Shown here piece by piece: positions 26,335 through 31,533 of a stretch of 37,798 bases of DNA. The notes under the pieces were generated by a model. The model did not search any database, was not told the DNA's origin, and saw nothing but the letters and a program-made list of their open reading frames with translations. The position numbers and the translations under genes were made by a program. Source of the DNA: a virus; the IMG/VR virus record IMGVR_UViG_3300012931_000048, positions 1 through 37,798 of that record; one strand, 5' to 3'. Position 1 is the stretch's first letter. Each line of letters starts with the position of its first letter.

Positions 26335-27456
26335 ATGGTAAACGATTTTAGGATATCTACATCGTTTCGGGATAATATAAAGAGGATACGCCTACAACGC
26401 GCATTAGGGCCAGAAGGTGTACTAGCCATAATTGATCTATGGGGATATGCCGCGATGAACCGGCCGGACGGTACGCTAGATGGTATGGATGATGAAGCCA
26501 TATGCATCGCAGCTAATTGGCATGGAAAGATAGATGTTTTTATAAATGCAATTACGGATAAAAGATCTAATTTTTTAGATAAGGATGCTTCCGGAAATTA
26601 TATTTTACATGATTGGTCAACTCATAACCCATATGTTTCCGGGGCTAAAGATAGATCATCATCCGCAAGAAAAGCGGCAAAAAGTAGATGGATACAACCA
26701 TTATTAGAATCGCAATGCGGAGATGATGAAACCGCAATGCGGAATGTGCGAAACCGCAATGCGGAATGTGCGAAACCGCAATGCGGAAATGACGAAACCG
26801 CAATGCGGAATATGAAAAACCGCAATGCTCCATCTCCATCTCCATCTCCATCTCCATCTCCATCTCCATCTCCATCTCCAGAAAATATTTGCAAATCTAA
26901 AAATACGGATTTGCAATCCACACCAAAAAATATTTCAAAATCAGAGTCAGGAATGCCAGAAGAAAGGACGGAAACGGCCCAAGGTTTAAATATTATTTTA
27001 AACCCGACGCAAACCACCAATGAATTAGAAAAATCAATCCTGGGGGAAATGGGGCTGGATTCTCAAAATGATAAAAATGCAGAGTTTATTGCGATATGGA
27101 ACATCTGGCCTTCAACTCGCCGGGAAAGCAAAAAGGCAGTTTTAAAATCTTTTTCTTCCGCAATAAAACGAGAAAATTTTTCCACAATCATCCAGGGAGC
27201 TAAAAATTATTGCAATTCTCCCTACGTCACTAGCCGGATTGAGATGGGAGAATTTTCCACCATCAAAACATTACCCGCATGGCTTAATTCAGATTTATGG
27301 GAAAGGGATCCTGCCTCCTTCCAAGAACCATGTGCTTCCTGGCAAAAAAAACATTGCCAAAGGGAAAAACAAAATACCGCTTTTGGGGCAACCAATTTTG
27401 TAAGTCCCCAAAGCGGTATTAATCCAAAATCACAATATCAAAATAAATGGGAATAA
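26335..27456 (+). CDS. Replication initiator / replisome organiser containing the origin
   Basis: 373 aa. The N-terminal domain (about 1-110, RISTSFRDNIKRIRLQRALGPEGVLAIIDLWGYA) is the Lin1244/Lin1753-like winged helix of phage replication proteins. The C-terminal domain (about 243-330, FIAIWNIWPSTRRESKKAVLKSF... TIKTLPAWLNSDLWERD) matches the FWxxYP...K...TWLN..W pattern of initiators. Between them, about residues 125-165 are encoded by six 22-bp DNA iterons and 165-182 by a Ser-Pro hexamer tract. Layout parallels lambda O, where iterons lie within the gene. Last gene of the operon, before a bidirectional terminator. Confidence 0.85.
   Translation: MVNDFRISTSFRDNIKRIRLQRALGPEGVLAIIDLWGYAAMNRPDGTLDGMDDEAICIAANWHGKIDVFINAITDKRSNFLDKDASGNYILHDWSTHNPYVSGAKDRSSSARKAAKSRWIQPLLESQCGDDETAMRNVRNRNAECAKPQCGNDETAMRNMKNRNAPSPSPSPSPSPSPSPSPENICKSKNTDLQSTPKNISKSESGMPEERTETAQGLNIILNPTQTTNELEKSILGEMGLDSQNDKNAEFIAIWNIWPSTRRESKKAVLKSFSSAIKRENFSTIIQGAKNYCNSPYVTSRIEMGEFSTIKTLPAWLNSDLWERDPASFQEPCASWQKKHCQREKQNTAFGATNFVSPQSGINPKSQYQNKWE
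26711..26830 (+). repeat. Six 22-bp iterons: candidate replication origin
   Basis: CGCAATGCGG recurs at 26711, 26733, 26755, 26777 and 26799, and CGCAATGC at 26821: an exact 22-bp period. From the second copy the core is the palindrome CCGCA-A-TGCGG (the sixth is truncated). Because 22 is not a multiple of three, the repeat is read in a different frame each time, so selection must act on DNA, not on protein sequence. Two-turn spacing, position inside the initiator gene, and an AT-rich flank at 26881-26945 fit an iteron origin of the lambda-O type. Confidence 0.82.
26829..26880 (+). repeat. (TCCATC)n hexamer tract
   Basis: About eight copies of TCCATC follow the iterons and encode (Ser-Pro)n in the initiator. 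The strand asymmetry (pyrimidine on +, purine on -) and the following AT-rich 60 bp could help unwinding. On the other strand the unit is GGAGAT (Gly-Asp), the same type of hexamer that builds the Gly-X genes at 27811-30309. Confidence 0.75.
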
Positions 27457-27462
27457 AAATTT

Positions 27463-27509
27463 AAAATACACCAAATATATAAAAATGTACTATATATTTG
27501 GTGTATTTT
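27463..27509. terminator. Bidirectional terminator between convergent operons
   Basis: A perfect 19-bp stem (27463-27481 with 27491-27509, 9-nt loop) with A-rich 5' and T-rich 3' ends in both directions, plus a further CTTTTTT on +. It lies between the stop of the initiator (+, 27456) and the HTH gene (-, 27490), whose TAG stop is inside the stem. It should end both the rightward replication and leftward early transcripts. Confidence 0.88.
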
Positions 27510-27759
27510 CGCTCTTTTTTTTGGGGCGACCGACCTGACGATCGTAACATTTTTGTAAATCATTGGGTTGAAAAAGTACTTGTGCATTTTTACTGTCCCC
27601 AAATTTTATGGTAGGCAAGTACGCGCCAGTTCCACGGCATCTTGCGCACGTGCGCATCTTGCCATGACATGCTGGACATTTTTGTGATTGCATTTTTTTT
27701 ATTCGGTGCACACTTACTCCGAGTAAGTGTGCCGCCTCTCGTTTCGTTATAAGTTTCAT
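27490..27759 (-). CDS. HTH protein with an inserted Cys4 zinc-ribbon-like motif
   Basis: 89 aa. The N-terminus MKLITKREAAHLLGVSVHRIKKM is an excisionase-type HTH. It is followed by CPACHGKMRTCARCRGTG (Cys28, 31, 38, 41), a DnaJ-like CxxC...CxxCxGxG ribbon, then a wing-like PTIKFGDSKNAQVLFQPNDLQKCY and a basic VGRPKKK tail resembling an AT-hook. AAGGAAAAAAT precedes the start. Last gene of the leftward operon. Likely DNA-binding; regulator or replication accessory. The Cys4 insert between recognition helix and wing is unusual. Confidence 0.78.
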   Translation of the reverse strand: MKLITKREAAHLLGVSVHRIKKMQSQKCPACHGKMRTCARCRGTGAYLPTIKFGDSKNAQVLFQPNDLQKCYDRQVGRPKKKSENTPNI

Positions 27760-27810
27760 ATTTTTTCCTTATCCTTGTATATAAAAAGCCACCAATTCTC
27801 CAACAAAAGT

Positions 27811-28026
27811 TTATCTATCGCCCGATCCATCGCCATTGCCAGCGCCATCGCCATATCCAGCGCCATAGCCATCGCCCGATCCATTGCCATCGCCATCGCC
27901 ATATCCAGCGCCATATCCAGCGCCCGATCCAGCGCCATCGCCCTTTCCCGATCCATTGCCATAGCCAGATCCATATCCACGGCCCGATTCATTGCCAAAT
28001 CCATAGCCAAATCTATTTTCCGTCAT
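27811..28026 (-). CDS. (Gly-X)n repeat protein a
   Basis: 71 aa. MTENRFGYGFGNESGRGYGSGYG... continues as nearly perfect Gly-X dipeptides (X = Tyr, Ser, Asp, Asn, Ala) to GNGDGSGDR. GGAGAATATAA lies directly before the ATG, and the first codons match those of the genes starting at 28534 and 29580 (MT-x-NRFG). All six frames are open across this DNA because of its hexamer structure, so the frame was chosen by ribosome-binding site, shared N-terminus and stop position. No known domain; low-complexity, acidic, likely disordered or silk-like. Confidence 0.65.
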   Translation of the reverse strand: MTENRFGYGFGNESGRGYGSGYGNGSGKGDGAGSGAGYGAGYGDGDGNGSGDGYGAGYGDGAGNGDGSGDR

Positions 28027-28055
28027 TTATATTCTCCGCGAATAGAGTCCTCCAA

Positions 28056-28292
28056 TTATTTAAATCCATCGACAGTTCCATCACCATCGCCTGATCCAAA
28101 GCCCGATCCAGTTCCAAATCCATATCCTGATCCATCGCCATCGCCCGATCCATCACCAACGCTATATCCAAATCCAAAGCCCGATCCATTACCCTGGCCA
28201 GCGCCATCTCCATAGCCATGGCCATCGCCAGAGCCATTGCCAAAGCCCGAGCCCGAGCCATTGCCCGATCCAGAGTAAAATTTCTTAATCAT
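28056..28292 (-). CDS. (Gly-X)n repeat protein b
   Basis: 78 aa. MIKKFYSGSGNGSGSGFGNGSGDGHGYG..., ending GTVDGFK. GGGGAAAAAA precedes the ATG, which overlaps the stop of the next upstream gene on this strand (ATGA), implying coupled translation. X positions are Ser, Asp, Asn, Tyr, Phe, with single His and Gln. The N-terminus MIKKF is shared with the gene at 28942, while the repeat body differs, as if head and body recombine. Confidence 0.62.
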   Translation of the reverse strand: MIKKFYSGSGNGSGSGFGNGSGDGHGYGDGAGQGNGSGFGFGYSVGDGSGDGDGSGYGFGTGSGFGSGDGDGTVDGFK

Positions 28293-28534
28293 TTTTTTCC
28301 CCGTCCAGATCCATCACCAGCGCCCGATCCATTGCCATTGCCATTTCCCTCACCATATCCAGAGCCAGTTTTATTTTCAGAGCCAAAGCAAAACCCCTTG
28401 CCATTTCCCTCACCATATCCAGAGCCAAAGCTAAACACATTTCCATAATCTATTTCAATTATTTTATTTTCTCCCGTCCAGCGCCTGCGCCCGATCGATC
28501 CATTACCGAATCCAAATCTATTTTTCGTCATCAT
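28289..28534 (-). CDS. (Gly-X)n repeat protein c, apparent fusion
   Basis: 81 aa. It starts MMTKNRFGFGNGS, then has a non-repeat segment SIGRRRWTGENKIIEIDYGN (about 13-32), then resumes Gly-X with two copies of a GSGYGEGNG block. The inserted segment is the translation of an inter-gene leader: TGGACGGGAGAAAATAAA followed by ATAATTGAAATA, where related leaders read ATGATTGAAAT. So two genes appear fused by loss of a start codon (ATG to ATA). A roughly 30-bp direct repeat lies at about 28339-28369 and 28400-28430. Starts at 28534 or 28531. Confidence 0.58.
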   Translation of the reverse strand: MMTKNRFGFGNGSIGRRRWTGENKIIEIDYGNVFSFGSGYGEGNGKGFCFGSENKTGSGYGEGNGNGNGSGAGDGSGRGKK

Positions 28535-28546
28535 ATTTTTTCTCGC

Positions 28547-28942
28547 TTAAAATATATATCCAGCGCCAGCGCCCGAGCCCGATCCATTGCCCGATCCAAA
28601 GCCATATCCAGCGCCATATCCAGCGCCATCGCCATAGCCAAATCCAGATCCAGCGCCATCGCCCGAGCCCGATCCATTGCCCTTTCCATTTCCAAATCCC
28701 GATCCATCGCCATAGCCAGATCCAAAGCCATAGCCAGATCCAAAGCCATCACCATCGCCATAGCCAAATCCATTGCCATATCCATCGCCATCGCCTGAGC
28801 CATAGCCATGGCCATCACTAAAGCCAAAGCCATCGCCAAATCCAGCGCCATAGCCATAGCCCGAGCCAGATCCATTGCCAAAGCCCGAGCCCGAGCCATT
28901 GCCAGAGCCAGAGCCCAATCCCAATTCAAATTTCTTAATCAT
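28547..28942 (-). CDS. (Gly-X)n repeat protein d, long form
   Basis: 131 aa. MIKKFELGLGSGSGNGSG... then about 60 Gly-X pairs, ending GSGAGAGYIF. The leader AAGCGAGAAAAAAT before its ATG is identical to that of the gene at 28534. It shares about 60 bp of identical DNA (near 28787-28850) with the gene at 29161 (about 29045-29108, GFSDGHGYGSGDGDGYG). This indicates recent recombination within the array. Function unknown. Confidence 0.62.
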   Translation of the reverse strand: MIKKFELGLGSGSGNGSGSGFGNGSGSGYGYGAGFGDGFGFSDGHGYGSGDGDGYGNGFGYGDGDGFGSGYGFGSGYGDGSGFGNGKGNGSGSGDGAGSGFGYGDGAGYGAGYGFGSGNGSGSGAGAGYIF

Positions 28943-28954
28943 ATTTTTTCTCGC

Positions 28955-29161
28955 TTAAAATATATATCCATTGCCATAGCCATCGCCAAATCCAAAGCCC
29001 GATCCACGGCCAAATCCCGATCCATCGCCACGGCCATAGCCATCGCCATCGCCTGAGCCATAGCCATGGCCATCACTAAAGCCAAAGCCATCGCCAAATC
29101 CAGCGCCATCGCCATCGCCAAATCCATAGCCATCGCCCGATCCATCTTTTATGTCGACCAT
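28955..29161 (-). CDS. (Gly-X)n repeat protein e
   Basis: 68 aa. MVDIKDGSGDGYGFGDGDGAG..., ending GDGYGNGYIF, the same C-terminal YIF as the gene at 28942. ACAGGAGAAAATAAA precedes the ATG, one of the best ribosome-binding sites in the array. It overlaps the 3' end of the upstream gene by 13 bp. X includes Arg three times. No transmembrane segment or signal. Confidence 0.62.
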   Translation of the reverse strand: MVDIKDGSGDGYGFGDGDGAGFGDGFGFSDGHGYGSGDGDGYGRGDGSGFGRGSGFGFGDGYGNGYIF

Positions 29162-29580
29162 TTTATTTTCTCCTGTCCAGAGCCGGAGCCAGCTCCATCA
29201 CCAGCTCCATCACCAGATCCATCACCAGATCCTTCGCCCGATCCTTCGCCCGATCCTTCGCCCGATCCATATCCCTCGCCATAGCCCGATCCAAATCCAT
29301 TGCCATAGCTATAGCCATCACCCGATCCATCGCCATATCCATCGCCCTTTCCCGATCCATTACCATAGCCATAGCCATCGCCATCGCCAAATCCAAAGCC
29401 CGATCCATTACAAAAGCAATAGACATCACCAAAGCCCGATCCTTCGCCATCTCCAAATCCATCGCCATTGCCATTGCCATTGCCAGATCCAGTTCCACGG
29501 CCAGAGCCAGATCCCTTTCCAAATCCCGTTCCCGATCCATATCCAGAGCCAGCGCCATCGCCAAATCTATTTTTCGTCAT
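29149..29580 (-). CDS. (Gly-X)n repeat protein f, longest
   Basis: 143 aa. MTKNRFGDGAGSGYGSGTGFG..., with one break GFGDVYCFCNGSGFG (two Cys, about 50-64) and an acidic block of repeated GSGEGSGEGSGD near the end, finishing GQEKIKWST. The C-terminal EKIKWST is the reading of the downstream leader, so this gene runs through it. CGGGAGAATATAA precedes the ATG, which overlaps the end of the upstream gene. The two Cys are exceptional in the array. Confidence 0.62.
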   Translation of the reverse strand: MTKNRFGDGAGSGYGSGTGFGKGSGSGRGTGSGNGNGNGDGFGDGEGSGFGDVYCFCNGSGFGFGDGDGYGYGNGSGKGDGYGDGSGDGYSYGNGFGSGYGEGYGSGEGSGEGSGEGSGDGSGDGAGDGAGSGSGQEKIKWST

Positions 29581-29794
29581 TTATATTCTCCCGCGATTTT
29601 ACCTCTAATTTGTCATACATCTCTTCTGCTTTTTCATATGATTTAAAAAATTTAATCGCAATTTTTTCAGGCCTAATTTTTAAAACCCGGCCAAATTTCT
29701 TTATTTTTAAATATTGTCCCTTAGTCAAGGGTTTTCCTTCTTTCCAATTTATTTTTACTGTATCAACATGAAATCCATCCGATATTTCAATCAT
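29567..29794 (-). CDS. MIEIS-family small protein, copy 1
   Basis: 75 aa of normal complexity inserted among the Gly-X genes: MIEISDGFHVDTVKINWKEGKPLTKGQYLKIKKFGRVLKIRPEKIAIKFFKSYEKAEEMYDKLE. It is paralogous to the protein at 32266-32490 (same MIEIS-GFH start, I-x-W-x-EG-x-x-L-x-x-x-QY, LKI-x-PE). GGACGGGAAAAAAA precedes the start and ATGA coupling joins it to the upstream gene. Family unknown; a small regulator of host or phage function is plausible for early genes of this size. Confidence 0.72.
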   Translation of the reverse strand: MIEISDGFHVDTVKINWKEGKPLTKGQYLKIKKFGRVLKIRPEKIAIKFFKSYEKAEEMYDKLEVKSRENINDEK

Positions 29795-30030
29795 TTTTTT
29801 TCCCGTCCAGAGCCATCACCAGCGCCAGAGCCAGAGCCATTGCCCTTTCCATTTCCAAAGCCCGATCCATCGCCACGGCCATAGCCAGATCCAAAGCCAT
29901 CACCATCGCCAAATCCCGATCCATCGCCATAGCCAGATCCAGCGCCATCACCATCGCCAAATCCCGATCCATCGCCATCGCCATATCCAGATCCATAGCC
30001 ATCGCCCGATCCATCGCCTATTTTAATCAT
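29791..30030 (-). CDS. (Gly-X)n repeat protein h
   Basis: 79 aa. MIKIGDGSGDGYGSGYGDGDGSG..., ending GAGDGSGREKK. The full modular leader (30039-30062) ends in GCGGGAGAAAAATAA before the ATG. It shares its first 16 codons almost exactly with the next gene (30309). Contains internally repeated GSGFGDGDG blocks. Acidic, with aromatic Tyr/Phe at regular intervals. Confidence 0.65.
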   Translation of the reverse strand: MIKIGDGSGDGYGSGYGDGDGSGFGDGDGAGSGYGDGSGFGDGDGFGSGYGRGDGSGFGNGKGNGSGSGAGDGSGREKK

Positions 30031-30038
30031 TTATTTTT

Positions 30039-30062
30039 CTCCCGCGATTAGAGTCCGCCGAC
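30039..30062 (-). promoter_or_regulatory. Modular leader L1
   Basis: On the minus strand it reads GTCGGCGGACTCTAATCGC then GGGAG, placing the ribosome-binding site before the ATG at 30030. Same element as at 30318, 30693, 31867, 32213 and 32600. Confidence 0.75.
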
Positions 30063-30066
30063 TATA

Positions 30067-30309
30067 TTAATCGCCATATCCATAGCCATCGCCAAATCCA
30101 GCGCCATAGCCCGAGCCAGAGCCATCGCCATCGCCACGGCCACGGCCCGAGCCATATCCATTGCCATCGCCACGGCCATCGCCATCGCCATAGCCATCGC
30201 CATCGCCCCGGCCAAATCCATTGCCAGATCCATAGCCCGATCCAGAGCCACATCCACGGCCATAGCCAGATCCATAGCCATCGCCCGATCCATCGCCTAT
30301 TTTAATCAT
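30067..30309 (-). CDS. (Gly-X)n repeat protein i
   Basis: 80 aa, first of the Gly-X genes in transcription order. MIKIGDGSGDGYGSGYGRGCG..., ending GAGFGDGYGYGD. X includes Arg at several positions and one Cys. The modular leader (30318-30341) with GCGGGAGAAAAATAA precedes the ATG. Its TAA stop is immediately followed by the leader of the next gene. Confidence 0.65.
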   Translation of the reverse strand: MIKIGDGSGDGYGSGYGRGCGSGSGYGSGNGFGRGDGDGYGDGDGRGDGNGYGSGRGRGDGDGSGSGYGAGFGDGYGYGD

Positions 30310-30317
30310 TTATTTTT

Positions 30318-30341
30318 CTCCCGCGCTTAGAGTCCGCCGAC
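30318..30341 (-). promoter_or_regulatory. Modular leader L2
   Basis: Minus-strand GTCGGCGGACTCTAAGCGC followed by GGGAG, nine bases before the ATG at 30309. Nearly identical to the other leaders. Confidence 0.75.
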
Positions 30342-30343
30342 TG

Positions 30344-30374
30344 TGATGAGTGGCCGCAACGCGGCCACTCATCA
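30344..30374. terminator. Perfect 14-bp hairpin, GC-rich (copy 1)
   Basis: TGATGAGTGGCCGC pairs perfectly with its complement across a 3-nt loop (AAC). It follows the DUF6948-like gene and precedes leader L2. There is no T run, so it is more likely an mRNA 3'-end stabiliser or processing signal than a strong intrinsic terminator. Confidence 0.65.
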
Positions 30375-30387
30375 TTCACGCCCAAAC

Positions 30388-30684
30388 CTACTCGAGACAT
30401 TCCTCGTAGGTTTTTTCAGCCAATTCCGTAGTCGGAATTAACTCGATCGCTTCGGTGAGTAAGATCTCCCCAGTCCGCTCGGTTCTCCCGCCTTTCATTC
30501 CTTCATTGGCGATGGCAGATAGAGATAGTCCACCACCCTCCCAACACCAGATACGGATTGAGGAAGTTAAATAAACTTCCTTGCCTAAGACGTATTCCAC
30601 GTGGCCCCAATGCACTCCCGCCGAATACGTCCGCACGATACAATTCCGCCCAACCATTGGGTTTACTATTGTTTTTTCCGTCAT
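30388..30684 (-). CDS. DUF6948-like phage protein
   Basis: 98 aa. CIVRTYSAGVHWGHVEYVLGKEVYLTSSIRIWCWEGGGLSLSAIANEG... TGEILLTEAIELIPTT matches the conserved pattern I recall for DUF6948 (VRTYSAGVHxG ... GKEVxLxxxRRIWxWxGAxxLxxIAxxG ... EIxLTEAIEIIP), small phage proteins of unknown function. GCGGAGAAAATATA precedes the ATG. The coding sequence contains perfect inverted repeats (30422-30428 with 30433-30439; 30561-30568 with 30574-30581). Confidence 0.8.
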   Translation of the reverse strand: MTEKTIVNPMVGRNCIVRTYSAGVHWGHVEYVLGKEVYLTSSIRIWCWEGGGLSLSAIANEGMKGGRTERTGEILLTEAIELIPTTELAEKTYEECLE

Positions 30685-30692
30685 TATATTTT

Positions 30693-30715
30693 CTCCGCGC
30701 TTAGAGTCCGCCGAC
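30693..30715 (-). promoter_or_regulatory. Modular leader L3
   Basis: Minus-strand GTCGGCGGACTCTAAGCGC then GGAG, serving the ATG at 30684. Same element as the other leaders. Confidence 0.75.
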
Positions 30716-30723
30716 TATTATTA

Positions 30724-30744
30724 AGTGGCCGCAACGCGGCCACT
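30724..30744. terminator. GC-rich hairpin (copy 2)
   Basis: AGTGGCCGC pairs with GCGGCCACT across an AAC loop. It overlaps the stop of the degraded gene copy at 30744-30891 and precedes leader L3. Same hairpin core as at 30344 and 32244. Confidence 0.65.
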
Positions 30745-30891
30745 CATTTATGCCCATATTTCCATGCCGCTGCGCCTAGAGCGCGTAAAAATTCCTCTCT
30801 CGCATCATCTGGGTAGATCTGTATCTCTCTCGCGCCGCATGTGCACCCCTCCCACGGGCATAGATGCTTTCGTATGCGCCATTTCAATCAT
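30744..30891 (-). pseudogene. Truncated MIEIS-family gene copy
   Basis: The last 44 codons read RIRKHLCPWEGCTCGAREIQIYPDD... FLRALGAAAWKYGHK, clearly homologous to the C-terminal half of the protein at 32266-32490 (RILKHLCPWEDCTCGGRDLKIYPEE... FLRALGAAAWEYGHI). The first codons ATG ATT GAA also match its start, but the middle third is deleted and start and body are in different frames. The only possible start in the body frame is a TTG overlapping the previous stop. A relic or a TTG-started short protein. Confidence 0.65.
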
Positions 30892-31351
30892 TGCATTCCT
30901 CCTCCCTCTCCAAAGCGACACCAAATTTTAGCAAAGAAGAAAAAAAAGTACTAACGTTGCTGTGGCCGGAATCCCATTGGATCTCCGCCCACTCTCCATA
31001 TCCCCCTGGATATGGTATCTTGCCGAGGGGTTTGGCCCTGAAAAAACGATTCAGACGGTATGAATTACTACTGTCGGTGAATTCAGGATCGGGACGCCAT
31101 TCATACCAAGCGCCCAGTTTGGTTATCAAGCGCCCAGTTTGGACTTCCTCCATCTTTGTAATTTTGGCAATTCGATATAGTCGGGCTGGACCGATAACTC
31201 GTACCGCGTCCAACGGCGTTCGGCCAAAAACATCAGGCGCAATTCCCATAGCCAAGGCTTCCATTATTGGCGCCACTTGCGATTCTAAAACAATTAATTT
31301 TCCGGACTTTTTTTTCAATTCCAAATCCGGGTAGGGGATGAACTTATGCAT
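30884..31351 (-). CDS. Early protein, unknown, first gene behind promoter P1
   Basis: 155 aa with AAAGGAGAAATAAA before the ATG, 35 bp from the P1 -10 box. MHKFIPYPDLELKKKSGKLIVLESQVAPIMEALAMGIAPDVFGRTPLDAVRVIGPARLYRIAKI..., ending EREEECND. Mixed alpha/beta, no signal or membrane segment. The coding DNA holds a 16-bp direct repeat CAAGCGCCCAGTTTGG (31107-31122, 31127-31142), read in two frames, and a perfect hairpin (30996-31003 with 31008-31015). No family recognised. Confidence 0.75.
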   Translation of the reverse strand: MHKFIPYPDLELKKKSGKLIVLESQVAPIMEALAMGIAPDVFGRTPLDAVRVIGPARLYRIAKITKMEEVQTGRLITKLGAWYEWRPDPEFTDSSNSYRLNRFFRAKPLGKIPYPGGYGEWAEIQWDSGHSNVSTFFSSLLKFGVALEREEECND

Positions 31352-31385
31352 TTTATTTCTCCTTTTTCCTCTACTCTATGATGAT

Positions 31386-31414
31386 ATTATATCTCAATCG
31401 GCCCTAGATGTCAA
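31386..31414 (-). promoter_or_regulatory. Early leftward promoter P1
   Basis: On the minus strand TTGACA (31414-31409), 17-bp spacer, TATAAT (31391-31386): perfect sigma-70 consensus, with an A-rich UP-like tract upstream. The surrounding 67 bp (31369-31435) are identical to those of P2. The start of transcription should fall near 31379, giving a short leader to the ATG at 31351. Confidence 0.9.
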
Positions 31415-31490
31415 GTACTTTTTTCACTTTTTTTTGTAGGGTGGGGTGATTATCCCACCACGATTCCACCACGCCCTGCCGGGCGCATAA

Positions 31491-31533
31491 ATTAATGGGG
31501 GGGGGAGCAAGGTCTCCCCCCCCGACCATTAAT
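31491..31533. terminator. Long G/C-run hairpin
   Basis: ATTAATGG plus a nine-G run and AG pairs with CTCCCCCCCC and CCATTAAT (31491-31507 with 31514-31533, small GA bulge). It lies at the 3' end of the gene at 31533-31859, overlapping its stop. A second hairpin GCCC/GGGC lies at about 31473-31484. Probable end or processing site of the P2 transcript. Confidence 0.65.

Noticed and set aside
26711-26830. CRISPR-like array
   Set aside because: Period is 22 bp with no unique spacers of spacer length, and it lies in a coding region; it fits iterons.
27727-28215. Plus-strand ORFs with (Ala-Ile)n and (Pro-X)n repeats across 27.7-29.8 kb
   Set aside because: They arise because the hexamer DNA has no stops in most frames. 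They lack ribosome-binding sites and shared starts, and oppose the early promoters.
28531-28929. Minus-strand Met-Ala-rich ORFs (MAMDLAMA type)
   Set aside because: Out of frame with the Gly-X genes; their many ATGs come from GCCAT repeats, not from initiation signals.
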